Assembly: GCA_023398165.1 (NCBI GenBank)
Contig: JAEWSQ010000007.1
Span: 372,001-436,000, forward strand
Direction: 5' to 3'
From: Spirochaetota bacterium
GTDB lineage: Bacteria > Spirochaetota > Spirochaetia > Treponematales > Treponemataceae
Length of the DNA: 64,000 nucleotides
In this document: piece after piece, positions 35,599 through 44,207 of the stretch
Numbering within the stretch: the stretch's first letter is position 1
Layout of the letters: each line of letters starts with the position of its first letter
Notes under the pieces: model-generated
What the model was told of the DNA's origin: nothing
The model's database searches: none
Seen by the model: only the letters and a program-made list of their open reading frames with translations
Position numbers and translations under genes: made by a program

Positions 35599-38409
35599 AT
35601 GAAAGGTATTGAGCTCGAAAAGGCCTATAATCCGCAGGATTTTGAAGACAGACTATATGAAGCATGGGAAAAACAGGGGTATTTTAAACCTAAATCCGAT
35701 GCTTCATCTCCTGTACATACGGCAGCAGATGCAAAGTCTTTTACGGTTGTCATTCCTCCTCCGAACGTTACCGGCGTTCTTCATATGGGACACGGTTTAA
35801 ATAATACACTGCAGGATATTGTAGTCCGTTATCACCGGATGAACGGGGAAAATACTCTATGGGTTCCGGGAACGGATCATGCAGGCATTGCGACTCAGAA
35901 CGTTGTAGAGCGCAGACTTAAAAAAGAAGGATTATCAAGACGCGATTTGGGACGTGAAAAATTTCTTGAACGAACCTGGGCCGTTAAAGATGAGCACCAT
36001 TCTATAATAACAAAACAGCTTAAAAAAATAGGCGCAAGCGTTGACTGGAGCAGGGAGCGCTTTACGATGGATGACGGTCTTTCCAAGGCTGTCCGCAATG
36101 TTTTTGTTACCTTGTATGAACGCGGACTGGTATACAGAGGGAACTACCTTGTAAACTGGTGTACCTCCTGCGGAACAGCACTCGCCGATGATGAAGTAGA
36201 TCACAGCGATGTAAACGGCGCAATGTACCATATTTACTATGAAATAGCAGATGGACAAGCAATTCCGCCGGTGACTCTGGAGGACGGAACCGTTTTTGCA
36301 GGCGGTACAAGAATAGAAATTGCGACGACAAGGCCTGAAACCCTCCTCGGCGATACTGCAGTAGCGGTTCATCCCGATGATCAGAGGTACAAGGCTCTTA
36401 TAGGTAAAAGAGTTATTCTTCCTCTTACAGGGAAAACTATCCCGGTTGTTGCAGATACCTATGTTGAACGTGCTTTCGGAACCGGTATTGTAAAAATAAC
36501 ACCTGCCCATGACCCGAATGACTGGGAGGTGGCAAAACGTCATAATCTTCCTATTATAAATATTCTAAACCCGGACGGCACTCTTAACGGTGAAGTTCCC
36601 GGAAAATACCGGGGAATGAAATGCACCGATGCAAGAAAGAGTGTTATTGAGGATTTAACTGAGCTCGGTCTTTATAAAGGTGAAGAAAAAATAGTACACT
36701 CTGTAGGGCACTGCTACCGCTGCAATACCGTCGTTGAGCCGTACTTGAGCGATCAGTGGTTTGTTAAGATGAAGCCCCTTGCCGATAAAGCTCTTAAAGT
36801 CTGGCAGGACGGTGAAATTGTTTTCTACCCGAAAAAATGGGAAAATACTTACTGCAGATGGCTCGAAAACATACGGGACTGGTGTATAAGCCGCCAGCTC
36901 TGGTGGGGACACCGCATCCCGGTATGGTACTGTCAGACCTGCGGAGAAATGATTGTTTCTACAGAAGACCCTGAAACCTGTCCGAAGTGCAGGGCTTCAA
37001 AAGATATGCTTAAACAGGACCCCGACGTTCTCGATACCTGGTTTTCAAGCTGGCTCTGGCCGTTTTCAACTCTCGGCTGGCCGGAAAACATCACGAAAGG
37101 CGGCACGGAAGATTTTAAAAAGTTTTACCCGACAAGCGCTCTCGTAACCGCATACGACATCATCTTTTTCTGGGTAAGCCGCATGATAATGGCAGGGATT
37201 GAATTTACCGGAAAAGCTCCTTTTAAAGATATTTATATTCACGGTCTTGTCCGCGACAAACAGGGCCGAAAGATGAGCAAATCGTTAGGCAACGGTCTTG
37301 ATCCTCTGGAAATTACCGGGGAATTCGGCTCTGATGCTATGAAGTTTACCCTCGGCTTTTTATGCGCACAGGGACAGGACATTTTAGTTGATAAAGAATC
37401 GTTTAAACTCGGAAGCCGTTTTGCAAATAAGATTTGGAATGCAAGCCGCTACCTTTTGGGAAATCTTGAGGGAAGAAATCTGGTTCCCGTAACCGATGAT
37501 GATTTAACAGAACTCGATGTATGGATTTACACCTGCCTTGAACGCTGTACAAGAAGCACCCGTTCAGCTCTCGAGGGCTACCGGTATAATGAGGGAGCGC
37601 AGGCTCTCTATGAATTTTTCTGGAATGAATTCTGCGACTGGTATGTGGAGGCTACAAAATTATCATTTAAAAACGGATCCGAAGAAGAAAAAGACAGGGC
37701 TGTATCAGTACTGATGAATATTCTGGAAGAGAGTCTCCGTCTCCTTCATCCCTATCTCCCGTTTATTACTGAAGAAATTTATCAAAAGCTGCCCCTTGCA
37801 GAAATTGCCCGGAACAGGGCAAAAGCAGCTTCTTCAAATTCCTGTGCAAGGGGAAATGTCTGTGCAATAACTTCATCGAGTGAATATACCGGCATGCTCA
37901 TTGCAGCGCCGTATCCGGTTCCAAGTGATGCAAGAATAAATGAAACGGTAAGTGAACGTTTTGCTGTGCTTCAGGAACTGATACGATCCATACGTGCTCT
38001 CCGTGCAGAATGCGGTATATCACCGGATCTGAAAATTGATATTGCTCTTCTGCTCACACCTGATTCCCCTTCCCAGGTATGCCGTGAAAAAGAAGATTTA
38101 ATTATGCTTCTCTCAGGTGTTAAACAGCTTCAGTTTATTGATACTAAACCCCGCGGAGCCATTGGAACTGTGGGAACAGGTTTTGAGGCATTTTTACTGG
38201 CTTCACAAGGCATCGATTCGGCACAGCTTAAAGCGCGGTTCCAAAAGGAAATTGCCGGCGAAACAGCATTTATACAAAAAGTTGAAGCAAAACTTTCCGG
38301 GAAATTTGCAGAGAATGCACCGGCAGACGTTGTTGAGACTGAGAGAGAAAAATTGAAAGCCGCACAAAGACGTGTGGAAAAACTCAATTCATATATTGAG
38401 AACCTGTAA
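35599..38409 (+). CDS. valS: Valyl-tRNA synthetase
   Basis: A 936-residue class I synthetase. HMGHGLN is the HIGH motif form, near residue 62, with PPPNVTGVLHMG before it. The editing domain holds TTRPETLLGDTAVAVHP, and KMSKSLGNG near 557 is the KMSKS loop. WSRERFTMD, typical for ValRS, and a C-terminal coiled coil (ETEREKLKAAQRRVEKL) are present. The start has a GAGGTGAAG site. An insert at about 735-755 (NRAKAASSNSCARGN) is low-complexity and may be lineage-specific. An HD-domain gene follows closely. Confidence 0.97.
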   Translation: MKGIELEKAYNPQDFEDRLYEAWEKQGYFKPKSDASSPVHTAADAKSFTVVIPPPNVTGVLHMGHGLNNTLQDIVVRYHRMNGENTLWVPGTDHAGIATQNVVERRLKKEGLSRRDLGREKFLERTWAVKDEHHSIITKQLKKIGASVDWSRERFTMDDGLSKAVRNVFVTLYERGLVYRGNYLVNWCTSCGTALADDEVDHSDVNGAMYHIYYEIADGQAIPPVTLEDGTVFAGGTRIEIATTRPETLLGDTAVAVHPDDQRYKALIGKRVILPLTGKTIPVVADTYVERAFGTGIVKITPAHDPNDWEVAKRHNLPIINILNPDGTLNGEVPGKYRGMKCTDARKSVIEDLTELGLYKGEEKIVHSVGHCYRCNTVVEPYLSDQWFVKMKPLADKALKVWQDGEIVFYPKKWENTYCRWLENIRDWCISRQLWWGHRIPVWYCQTCGEMIVSTEDPETCPKCRASKDMLKQDPDVLDTWFSSWLWPFSTLGWPENITKGGTEDFKKFYPTSALVTAYDIIFFWVSRMIMAGIEFTGKAPFKDIYIHGLVRDKQGRKMSKSLGNGLDPLEITGEFGSDAMKFTLGFLCAQGQDILVDKESFKLGSRFANKIWNASRYLLGNLEGRNLVPVTDDDLTELDVWIYTCLERCTRSTRSALEGYRYNEGAQALYEFFWNEFCDWYVEATKLSFKNGSEEEKDRAVSVLMNILEESLRLLHPYLPFITEEIYQKLPLAEIARNRAKAASSNSCARGNVCAITSSSEYTGMLIAAPYPVPSDARINETVSERFAVLQELIRSIRALRAECGISPDLKIDIALLLTPDSPSQVCREKEDLIMLLSGVKQLQFIDTKPRGAIGTVGTGFEAFLLASQGIDSAQLKARFQKEIAGETAFIQKVEAKLSGKFAENAPADVVETEREKLKAAQRRVEKLNSYIENL

Positions 38410-38420
38410 CCGGAGTGTCT

Positions 38421-39011
38421 ATGCAGATTGAGAAACCCATGCAGATGAATAAACAGGCAATGCTCCATCTAAAGGGTATTTACTTAGCCCCTTATATGCA
38501 GCTTGCCACTGCATTAATCGGAAAATCCCGTCATGCAGGCGGGAATATGTTCCGGCATCAGATAGATACCATGGGAATTCTCATAGATTACGGCTACATA
38601 GACAGTGTTCTTTTAAAGGCGGCTGTTATTCATGATCTCATAGAAGATGTTCCTGATTATAACCGCAATGCAATATTGGAAGTGGATTCCGAAGCGCCCC
38701 TTGTATACGACCTCGTTCTTGAGGTGACAAAAAAAGAAGGTCAGTTGAAAAATGATTATCTTAGGGGCATAATTGATCACGGCAGTGAAAAAGCAAAAAT
38801 ACTTAAATGCGCCGACCGCATCAGCAATATGATAAGTTTGGGGTTTGTTACAAAACCTGAGTTTATTGAACGGTATTGCGACGAAACCGAATACTTCATT
38901 CTTCCCATTGCACTGGAAGTAGACTACAATATGTATCAGGAATTAATATCTCTCATAATTACACGAAAAAAATATCTTGAGGATTCCGGTTACCTCGACC
39001 GGCAAAGATAA
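38421..39011 (+). CDS. Small HD-domain phosphohydrolase (SpoT/MESH1-like)
   Basis: A 196-residue protein that is essentially one HD domain: His46 in FRHQIDTMG, His71-Asp72 with Glu75-Asp76 in AAVIHDLIEDV, and Asp132 in KCADRISNM. This spacing is that of the ppGpp hydrolase half of RelA/SpoT and of the small MESH1-type hydrolases. There is no synthetase, TGS or ACT domain. The start is ATG 38421 with GGAG 5 nt upstream; a GTG at 38415 opens the frame. It lies 11 bp after valS. Alarmone hydrolysis is a family-based guess; another nucleotide could be the substrate. Confidence 0.7.
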   Translation: MQIEKPMQMNKQAMLHLKGIYLAPYMQLATALIGKSRHAGGNMFRHQIDTMGILIDYGYIDSVLLKAAVIHDLIEDVPDYNRNAILEVDSEAPLVYDLVLEVTKKEGQLKNDYLRGIIDHGSEKAKILKCADRISNMISLGFVTKPEFIERYCDETEYFILPIALEVDYNMYQELISLIITRKKYLEDSGYLDRQR

Positions 39012-39123
39012 TTCCCTATGATTATTCTTTAACTGATATTTCCCCTATTATACTACCCTCGTTTCAGGCTGTTGAACCTCCAGAATAATACAAAAACTGT
39101 ACGGAAAGAGACAATAAACAAGT

Positions 39124-39152
39124 TTGACAAAAAAATCTGTAACAATCATACT
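39124..39152 (+). promoter_or_regulatory. Promoter of kdgK
   Basis: Consensus -35 TTGACA (39124-39129), a 17-bp spacer, -10 CATACT (39147-39152). A ~95-nt leader follows before the kdgK ATG, unlike the leaderless genes elsewhere in the window. The leader holds the near-palindrome GTAC-ATG-GTAC (39182-39192) and a 22-codon ORF. Confidence 0.55.
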
Positions 39153-39185
39153 CATTATGGAGAACGGAAAACCAGGGGATAGTAC

Positions 39186-39254
39186 ATGGTACTTGAAGAC
39201 CGTGCACTTACCGGTAGAACTGCAATTGTGAATATTAATTGGAGGATAAAATGA
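39186..39254 (+). CDS. Possible 22-codon leader ORF before kdgK
   Basis: ATG at 39186 with AGGGGAT about 6 nt upstream opens a 22-residue frame (MVLEDRALTGRTAIVNINWR plus two more residues) whose TGA overlaps the kdgK ATG as ATGA. It could be a short coupling or leader peptide. It could equally be chance, since kdgK has its own GGAGG site. No known family. Confidence 0.2.
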   Translation: MVLEDRALTGRTAIVNINWRIK

Positions 39255-40285
39255 AAAAAACAGTAACGTTCGGAGAAATTATGCTCCGTTTAAAATCGCC
39301 ATTTCATGAAAGAGTTTTTCAGTCCCCCTTACTCGAAGCATCATTCGGAGGAGGAGAAGCAAATGTTGCAGTTTCTCTTTCCCTGTTCGGTCAAAATGCT
39401 TGTTTTGTTACAGCCCTGCCGGACACACCGGTAGGAGAAGCTGCGGTAAGAGAACTGCGCAAATACGGAGTGAATACAAACTCTATAGTAAAATCAAAGG
39501 GAAGGGTCGGAATTTATTTTTTGGAAACGGGTTCCTGTCAGAGACCTTCTCTCGTTGTTTATGACCGGGAAGAAAGCTGCATCGCTAAAGCAGAGGCAAA
39601 AGACTTTAACTGGACCGAGATTTTCTCGGAAGCCGCCTGGTTTCATATAACTGGAATAACACCTGCCCTGTCGCAATCTGCATCAGACACTTCCTTAGCA
39701 GCGGTTAAGGAAGCAAAAAAAGCGGGAGCTGTTGTATCGATAGATTTAAACTACCGGAAGAAGTTATGGAATTACGGCAGGAGCGCACCGGAGGTTATGA
39801 GGGAGCTTGTAAAATATGCGGACGTCATTATTGCCAATGAGGAAGATATTCAAAAATGCCTCGGCATAAGAGATGAGGGGGTTGATGTTACAAAAGGTCA
39901 TCTTGATTCTTCAGATTATGAGGCGCTGACCGCTGCGGTTAAAAAAGAATTTCCAAATATTTCAATCGCCGCTGTTACCTTGAGAGAAAGTATATCTGCC
40001 GATAAAAACAACTGGTCTGCCGTTCTTTCCGGGAAAAAAGGTTTCTATGTTTCCAGAAAATACAGTTTGGAAGATATTGAGGACCGCGTGGGAGGAGGGG
40101 ATTCTTTTTCCGCAGGATTAATTTACGCATTGCAGGAATATGAAAATGATGAGCACAAGGCGCTGGAATTTGCCGTTGCCGCCTCCGCATTAAAACACAG
40201 TATAAGCGGTGATTTTAATCTTTCTTCAAAGGCGGAAGTTCTTTCTCTTTTACAGGGCGACGGATCGGGACGCGTACAGCGTTAG
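39251..40285 (+). CDS. kdgK: 2-keto-3-deoxygluconate kinase (PfkB family)
   Basis: A 344-residue PfkB sugar kinase. The N-terminal segment GGGEANVAVSLSLFGQNA and the C-terminal anion-hole and catalytic-base segment DRVGGGDSFSAG are clear; GGGD replaces the more common GAGD. EIMLRLKSP at the start is typical of KDG kinases. It would phosphorylate 2-keto-3-deoxygluconate, the product of UxaA, to KDPG. Context supports this over fructokinase: uxaABC and pectin hydrolases lie within 10 kb. The start is ATG 39251, with GGAGG 5 nt upstream. No KDPG aldolase gene is in the window. Confidence 0.85.
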   Translation: MKKTVTFGEIMLRLKSPFHERVFQSPLLEASFGGGEANVAVSLSLFGQNACFVTALPDTPVGEAAVRELRKYGVNTNSIVKSKGRVGIYFLETGSCQRPSLVVYDREESCIAKAEAKDFNWTEIFSEAAWFHITGITPALSQSASDTSLAAVKEAKKAGAVVSIDLNYRKKLWNYGRSAPEVMRELVKYADVIIANEEDIQKCLGIRDEGVDVTKGHLDSSDYEALTAAVKKEFPNISIAAVTLRESISADKNNWSAVLSGKKGFYVSRKYSLEDIEDRVGGGDSFSAGLIYALQEYENDEHKALEFAVAASALKHSISGDFNLSSKAEVLSLLQGDGSGRVQR

Positions 40286-40324
40286 CATAGGGATGCCGTA
40301 GTACAGGATTGCACAGGAAAACTT

Positions 40325-41188
40325 TTACTGCACGCCGTCTTTTATTTTTGTCATGACGGCTTGAAGAAAAGTAAACGTTTGTTCAAGCTTTGAGGGTACA
40401 GAGTTTTCAAGAAGAACGTCAATGAACGGTTTATGTTCAATGATTTTCTTAAAAAAGACTTCATAGTTAAGCTCTCCGGTACCGGACGGAAGATCGCCTT
40501 TTTTTCTGCCGTCAATCATAACAAAGTCTTTGGCGTGTATGATTTCAATTTTATCGCCGAAGGCTTCAAAGGCTTTATTGAAAAAATCTTCCTGACTTGA
40601 TTCAAAGCCAGATATTGGAATCAAGTTTACCGGATCAAAAATGACAGAAAGATTAGGGGAGGGAATGCGGTCGATGAGGCGTTTCATTTTCTCGGCACTG
40701 TCGATGGTATGCAGATGCGCTACCGGTTCAATGCCGACTCGCACTCCGTATTTTTCTGCAGTGCATACTAAACGTTCAACAGAAGTGCACAGGAGGTCAA
40801 ACGTTGATTCGTTTTGTGTCCCGCTGTGGTAGGAACAGTCGGCATTGCATGAACCTGTTTCAGTGCCGACGACTGCGCAGCCGAAGTCCCGGCAGGCGGC
40901 AAGATGTTCTTCGAATTTTTTAAGCGAAGATTCGCGGATATCTATATCAGGGTGAACTGGATTAATATAGCAGCCCAAAACGGATATGTCTATGTTATAT
41001 TCTTCGAATGCTTTTTTGATTCTGCGTGCATACCCGGGGGTGAGCATACCGTATCCAGCCGGGGTATTGCTGAGGGCTTTTGTCAAAGCAAGCTGAATAG
41101 AACAGGGTTTGAATTGTGATAATGAGAGGGCTAACTGTTCCGGCGGAAGCTTGCCGAAATCATGAGCCCGTAAACCGAATTGAAGCAT
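40325..41188 (-). CDS. Sugar phosphate isomerase/epimerase-like TIM barrel protein
   Basis: A 287-residue protein of the xylose-isomerase-like TIM barrel family (PF01261). Metal-ligand segments are visible: GTETGSC, RVGIEPVAH, NLSVIFDPVN, and IEIIHAKDFV. Members include hydroxypyruvate isomerase, tagatose/psicose epimerases and IolE/IolH; the substrate cannot be told. It lies inside the pectin island on the opposite strand between kdgK and GH28, so a role in uronate or sugar-acid handling is possible. The ATG has no ribosome site but follows a very good promoter by 6 nt. Confidence 0.75.
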   Translation of the reverse strand: MLQFGLRAHDFGKLPPEQLALSLSQFKPCSIQLALTKALSNTPAGYGMLTPGYARRIKKAFEEYNIDISVLGCYINPVHPDIDIRESSLKKFEEHLAACRDFGCAVVGTETGSCNADCSYHSGTQNESTFDLLCTSVERLVCTAEKYGVRVGIEPVAHLHTIDSAEKMKRLIDRIPSPNLSVIFDPVNLIPISGFESSQEDFFNKAFEAFGDKIEIIHAKDFVMIDGRKKGDLPSGTGELNYEVFFKKIIEHKPFIDVLLENSVPSKLEQTFTFLQAVMTKIKDGVQ

Positions 41189-41223
41189 ACTGTAAGTATA
41201 CCTTTGACGGCATCTTATGTAAA
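41189..41223 (-). promoter_or_regulatory. Leaderless-type promoter of the TIM barrel gene
   Basis: Minus strand: -35 TTTACA (41223-41218), a 17-bp spacer, -10 TATACT (41200-41195), then 6 nt to ATG 41188. This is the clearest of the leaderless set. No Shine-Dalgarno sequence. Confidence 0.6.
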
Positions 41224-41242
41224 GTATAGTAAAGGATGAAAT

Positions 41243-42619
41243 ATGAGACAGATAATAAACATACTGGAATTCGGCGCTGTGCCGTGCAGTAGTAATGAAC
41301 CGGACGGCTTTTTATGCACTGACAACACTTCCTCCTTTACCAATGCTGTTAACGAATTACGCAGCGATGGAGGAGGAACTCTCGTCGTAGGAAAAGGCAT
41401 TTGGAGAACAGGCCCCATTGAGTTGTACTCAAATATAACACTCAACCTTGAAGAAGGCTGCGTACTATCCTTTATTCCTGAACCTGAGCGCTATACGCCG
41501 GTGCTCACGAGGTGGGAAGGTGTTGTCTGTTATGCGATGCACAGCTGTATTTTTGCAGACGGCCAGAGTAATATCAGTGTATGCGGAAAGGGAATAATTG
41601 ACGGATCAGGAAGCGTATGGTGGGAGCTGTTAAAGAAAAAGAAAAAACAGACAGGCCCCGTCGATGACTATGAAAAACGCCTTGCACAATTAAATCCCGG
41701 CTATGAAAAACAGCCGGGCGGCGGCGGGGGAAGGAACACACAGTTTTTGCGTCCTTCACTTGTACAATTTCATGAGTGTACTGATATTACAATTGAAGGA
41801 GTGACGCTCCGTAATTCTCCTTTTTGGACGCTTCATCCGGTTTTCTGTCAAAACATTACGGTGCGTAATCTGGTGATCACAAATCCCGTAACCGCTCCCA
41901 ATACCGACGGAATGGATATTGATTCCTGTGAAGAAGTTCTTATTGATTCCTGCCGTATAAGCGTAGGGGATGATGGAATAGCAGTAAAGTCAGGTTCAGG
42001 CGATGATGGAATAAAAGTAAACAGAAAATCAAAAAATATTAGTATACGAAACTGTACCGTTACAAGCGGACACGGCGGTGTTGTATTCGGAAGCGAGACC
42101 GCTGCGGGAATAAGCCACGTGAAAGTTGAAGACTGCAGGTTTGAAGGAACAGACCGCGGTATTAGAATAAAGACGAGGAGAAAGAGAGGCGGTGAAGTTT
42201 ATAATCTCGAGTTTAAAAATCTGGTTATGGAACATAATTTGTGTCCCATAGCTATCAATATGTATTACCGCTGCGGAAGCGCTGGAACAGAAGAAGATTT
42301 GTTTACCCTCAAGGCCCTTCCCGTTGATTTCTCGACTCCTTCTGTACATGATATCTACATTGATAATGTCACCGCAAAAAAAAGCAAAGCATCCGCCGGA
42401 TTTATCGCAGGGCTCCCCGAAATGCCTGTAAAAAATCTTGTCATACGAAATTCATTTTTTTCCACTGATGAAAACTGTTCAGTATCATCATCTGAGTCTG
42501 ATATGTATGCAGGTCTTAGCAGCAGTAAAACAAAGTCTTTTAGAATTCTTTATACAGAAAACCCGGTATTCGAAAACGTTGTAATTGAAGGACCTGAAAA
42601 AGATTTTATTTTTGAATGA
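41243..42619 (+). CDS. GH28 polygalacturonase, probably cytoplasmic
   Basis: A 458-residue right-handed beta-helix hydrolase of family GH28. All four signature segments are present: NTDG (Asp222), GDDG (Asp243-Asp244), GHG (His277) and RIK in DRGIRIKTR. These hydrolyse alpha-1,4 bonds of galacturonan. There is no signal peptide: the protein starts MRQIINILEFGAVP, the usual beginning of cytoplasmic or oligomer-trimming members. It therefore probably acts as an exo-type enzyme on imported oligogalacturonides. A good AAGGATG site precedes the ATG, and a TATAGT box (41226-41231) lies just upstream. Confidence 0.9.
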   Translation: MRQIINILEFGAVPCSSNEPDGFLCTDNTSSFTNAVNELRSDGGGTLVVGKGIWRTGPIELYSNITLNLEEGCVLSFIPEPERYTPVLTRWEGVVCYAMHSCIFADGQSNISVCGKGIIDGSGSVWWELLKKKKKQTGPVDDYEKRLAQLNPGYEKQPGGGGGRNTQFLRPSLVQFHECTDITIEGVTLRNSPFWTLHPVFCQNITVRNLVITNPVTAPNTDGMDIDSCEEVLIDSCRISVGDDGIAVKSGSGDDGIKVNRKSKNISIRNCTVTSGHGGVVFGSETAAGISHVKVEDCRFEGTDRGIRIKTRRKRGGEVYNLEFKNLVMEHNLCPIAINMYYRCGSAGTEEDLFTLKALPVDFSTPSVHDIYIDNVTAKKSKASAGFIAGLPEMPVKNLVIRNSFFSTDENCSVSSSESDMYAGLSSSKTKSFRILYTENPVFENVVIEGPEKDFIFE

Positions 42620-42661
42620 AGAATATTACCGCCGATCATCACTGATAAACACAGATGAGGC

Positions 42662-42775
42662 GTGATCTGGTGCAGCGCCGATAGTAATCCCTATCATTAC
42701 GTTATTGCGGTTATCTTTGCACTCCTCATACTTGCAATCTATCTTTTTTTCATACATAGTTTGTTAAAGGAATAG
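42662..42775 (+). CDS. Possible 37-residue single-span membrane protein
   Basis: A GTG-initiated frame of 37 codons in the 205-bp gap between GH28 and GH1. The product has one strongly hydrophobic segment (YVIAVIFALLILAIYLFFI) preceded by polar residues and followed by HSLLKE. It has the look of a small membrane protein, but no ribosome site stands at a normal distance and the start is weak. The frame may be chance. Confidence 0.25.
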   Translation: MIWCSADSNPYHYVIAVIFALLILAIYLFFIHSLLKE

Positions 42776-42824
42776 TAATTGGAGCAGTTAAGGGATACTA
42801 TTGCGAATATATAAGAGGTATACA

Positions 42825-44207
42825 ATGAGTTTTCCAGAGAAATTTGTGTGGGGAGCAGCTTCTGCGGCTTACCAGATTGAAGGAGCGGCATTTTCAGATG
42901 GAAAAGGTGAATCCATTTGGGATGTGTATTCACATGACAAGAGAATACACCAAGGAAGCGGAAAGACAAATATCCGAAATTTGGATACAGCAGACATCGC
43001 CTGTGATCATTATCATCGGTACAAGGAAGATGTGGCTCTGATGAAGAAGATGGGACTTAAAGCCTACCGTTTTTCGATCAGCTGGCCTCGTATCCTCCCC
43101 GAAGGTCAGGGTACTATTAATTATAAGGGTTTGCAGTTTTACAGTAATTTAGTCGATGAACTTCTTGAAGCCGGAATTGAACCGTACATAACCCTTTTCC
43201 ATTGGGATCTTCCACAGGCGCTTTTAAATATCGGCGGTTGGGCTAATCCTCAGATGCCGCTGATTTTTAGCGAGTATGTTAAAGTGGTTGTTACTGCTCT
43301 TTCTGACCGGGTAACAAACTGGATGACGCTTAATGAAGCTCAATGCCACATCATCATCGGACATATTGACGGTAATTGCGCACCAGGTTTAAAAGTTACG
43401 TATCGTGAAGGTTTTAAACTTATAAATACAATTCTGAAGGCTCACAGTATGGCGGTTAAGGCAATCCGCAGTCATGCAAAAAAAAGACCGTTTATAGGTA
43501 TTGCTCCTAATCCTTCTTCCTATTATCCTGCAGAGGAAACAAAAGCTGATATTGAAGCTGCAAGAAAACTGTCATTTAGTGCTGAATCAAAGAGTCTGTG
43601 GCCTACAACATGGTGGCTTGATCCAATTTTATTGGGGCAGTATCCGCAGGACGGTATTGAGGTTTTTAAAGAAGATTTTCCCGAGGAACTTTTAAGAGAA
43701 AGTAATTTAAAAGAATTATACTGTCCAATCGACTTTCTGGGATGTAACCTGTATCAGGGGACTGCAGTAAGAGCGGGTAAGGATGGACACTCTGAATGCC
43801 CTCCTAAAAAGGCAGGATATGATCAAACGTCATTTAAATGGGCGGTGACACCCCAAATTCTCAAATATACGCCGAAATTCTTATTTGAACGGTATAAACT
43901 TCCCATTATGATAACCGAAAACGGCCTGTCGCTTAGCGACTGGGTATCATTAGATGGTAAAGTGCACGATCCCCAGCGAATTGATTTTACCCGCAGATAT
44001 TTACGGGAGTTAAAGAAAGCGATAGATGAGGGAGTTCCCGTTTTAGGATACTTTGCATGGTCAGTAATGGATAATTTTGAGTGGTCTGAAGGGTTTGGAG
44101 AACGTTTCGGTCTCATACATGTCGATTATGAAACGCAAAAGAGAGTAATAAAGGATTCCGGATTGTGGTATCATGACGTAATACGTTCAAATGGAGCAAA
44201 TATATAA
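42825..44207 (+). CDS. GH1 beta-glucosidase/6-phospho-beta-glycosidase family
   Basis: A 460-residue GH1 glycosidase. FVWGAASAAYQIEGA at the N-terminus, HWDLPQAL, and the nucleophile segment MITENGLS are clear. The C-terminal YFAWSVMDNFEWSEGFGERFG is that of unphosphorylated-substrate beta-glucosidases, so beta-glucosides or other beta-glycosides are more likely than phosphorylated sugars. The acid/base segment reads TLNEAQ rather than the usual NEP; the Glu is kept. No signal peptide, so the enzyme is cytoplasmic. The start is ATG 42825, with AGAGGT upstream; the frame opens at 42801. It is not itself a pectin enzyme and may handle co-imported glycosides. Confidence 0.9.
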   Translation: MSFPEKFVWGAASAAYQIEGAAFSDGKGESIWDVYSHDKRIHQGSGKTNIRNLDTADIACDHYHRYKEDVALMKKMGLKAYRFSISWPRILPEGQGTINYKGLQFYSNLVDELLEAGIEPYITLFHWDLPQALLNIGGWANPQMPLIFSEYVKVVVTALSDRVTNWMTLNEAQCHIIIGHIDGNCAPGLKVTYREGFKLINTILKAHSMAVKAIRSHAKKRPFIGIAPNPSSYYPAEETKADIEAARKLSFSAESKSLWPTTWWLDPILLGQYPQDGIEVFKEDFPEELLRESNLKELYCPIDFLGCNLYQGTAVRAGKDGHSECPPKKAGYDQTSFKWAVTPQILKYTPKFLFERYKLPIMITENGLSLSDWVSLDGKVHDPQRIDFTRRYLRELKKAIDEGVPVLGYFAWSVMDNFEWSEGFGERFGLIHVDYETQKRVIKDSGLWYHDVIRSNGANI

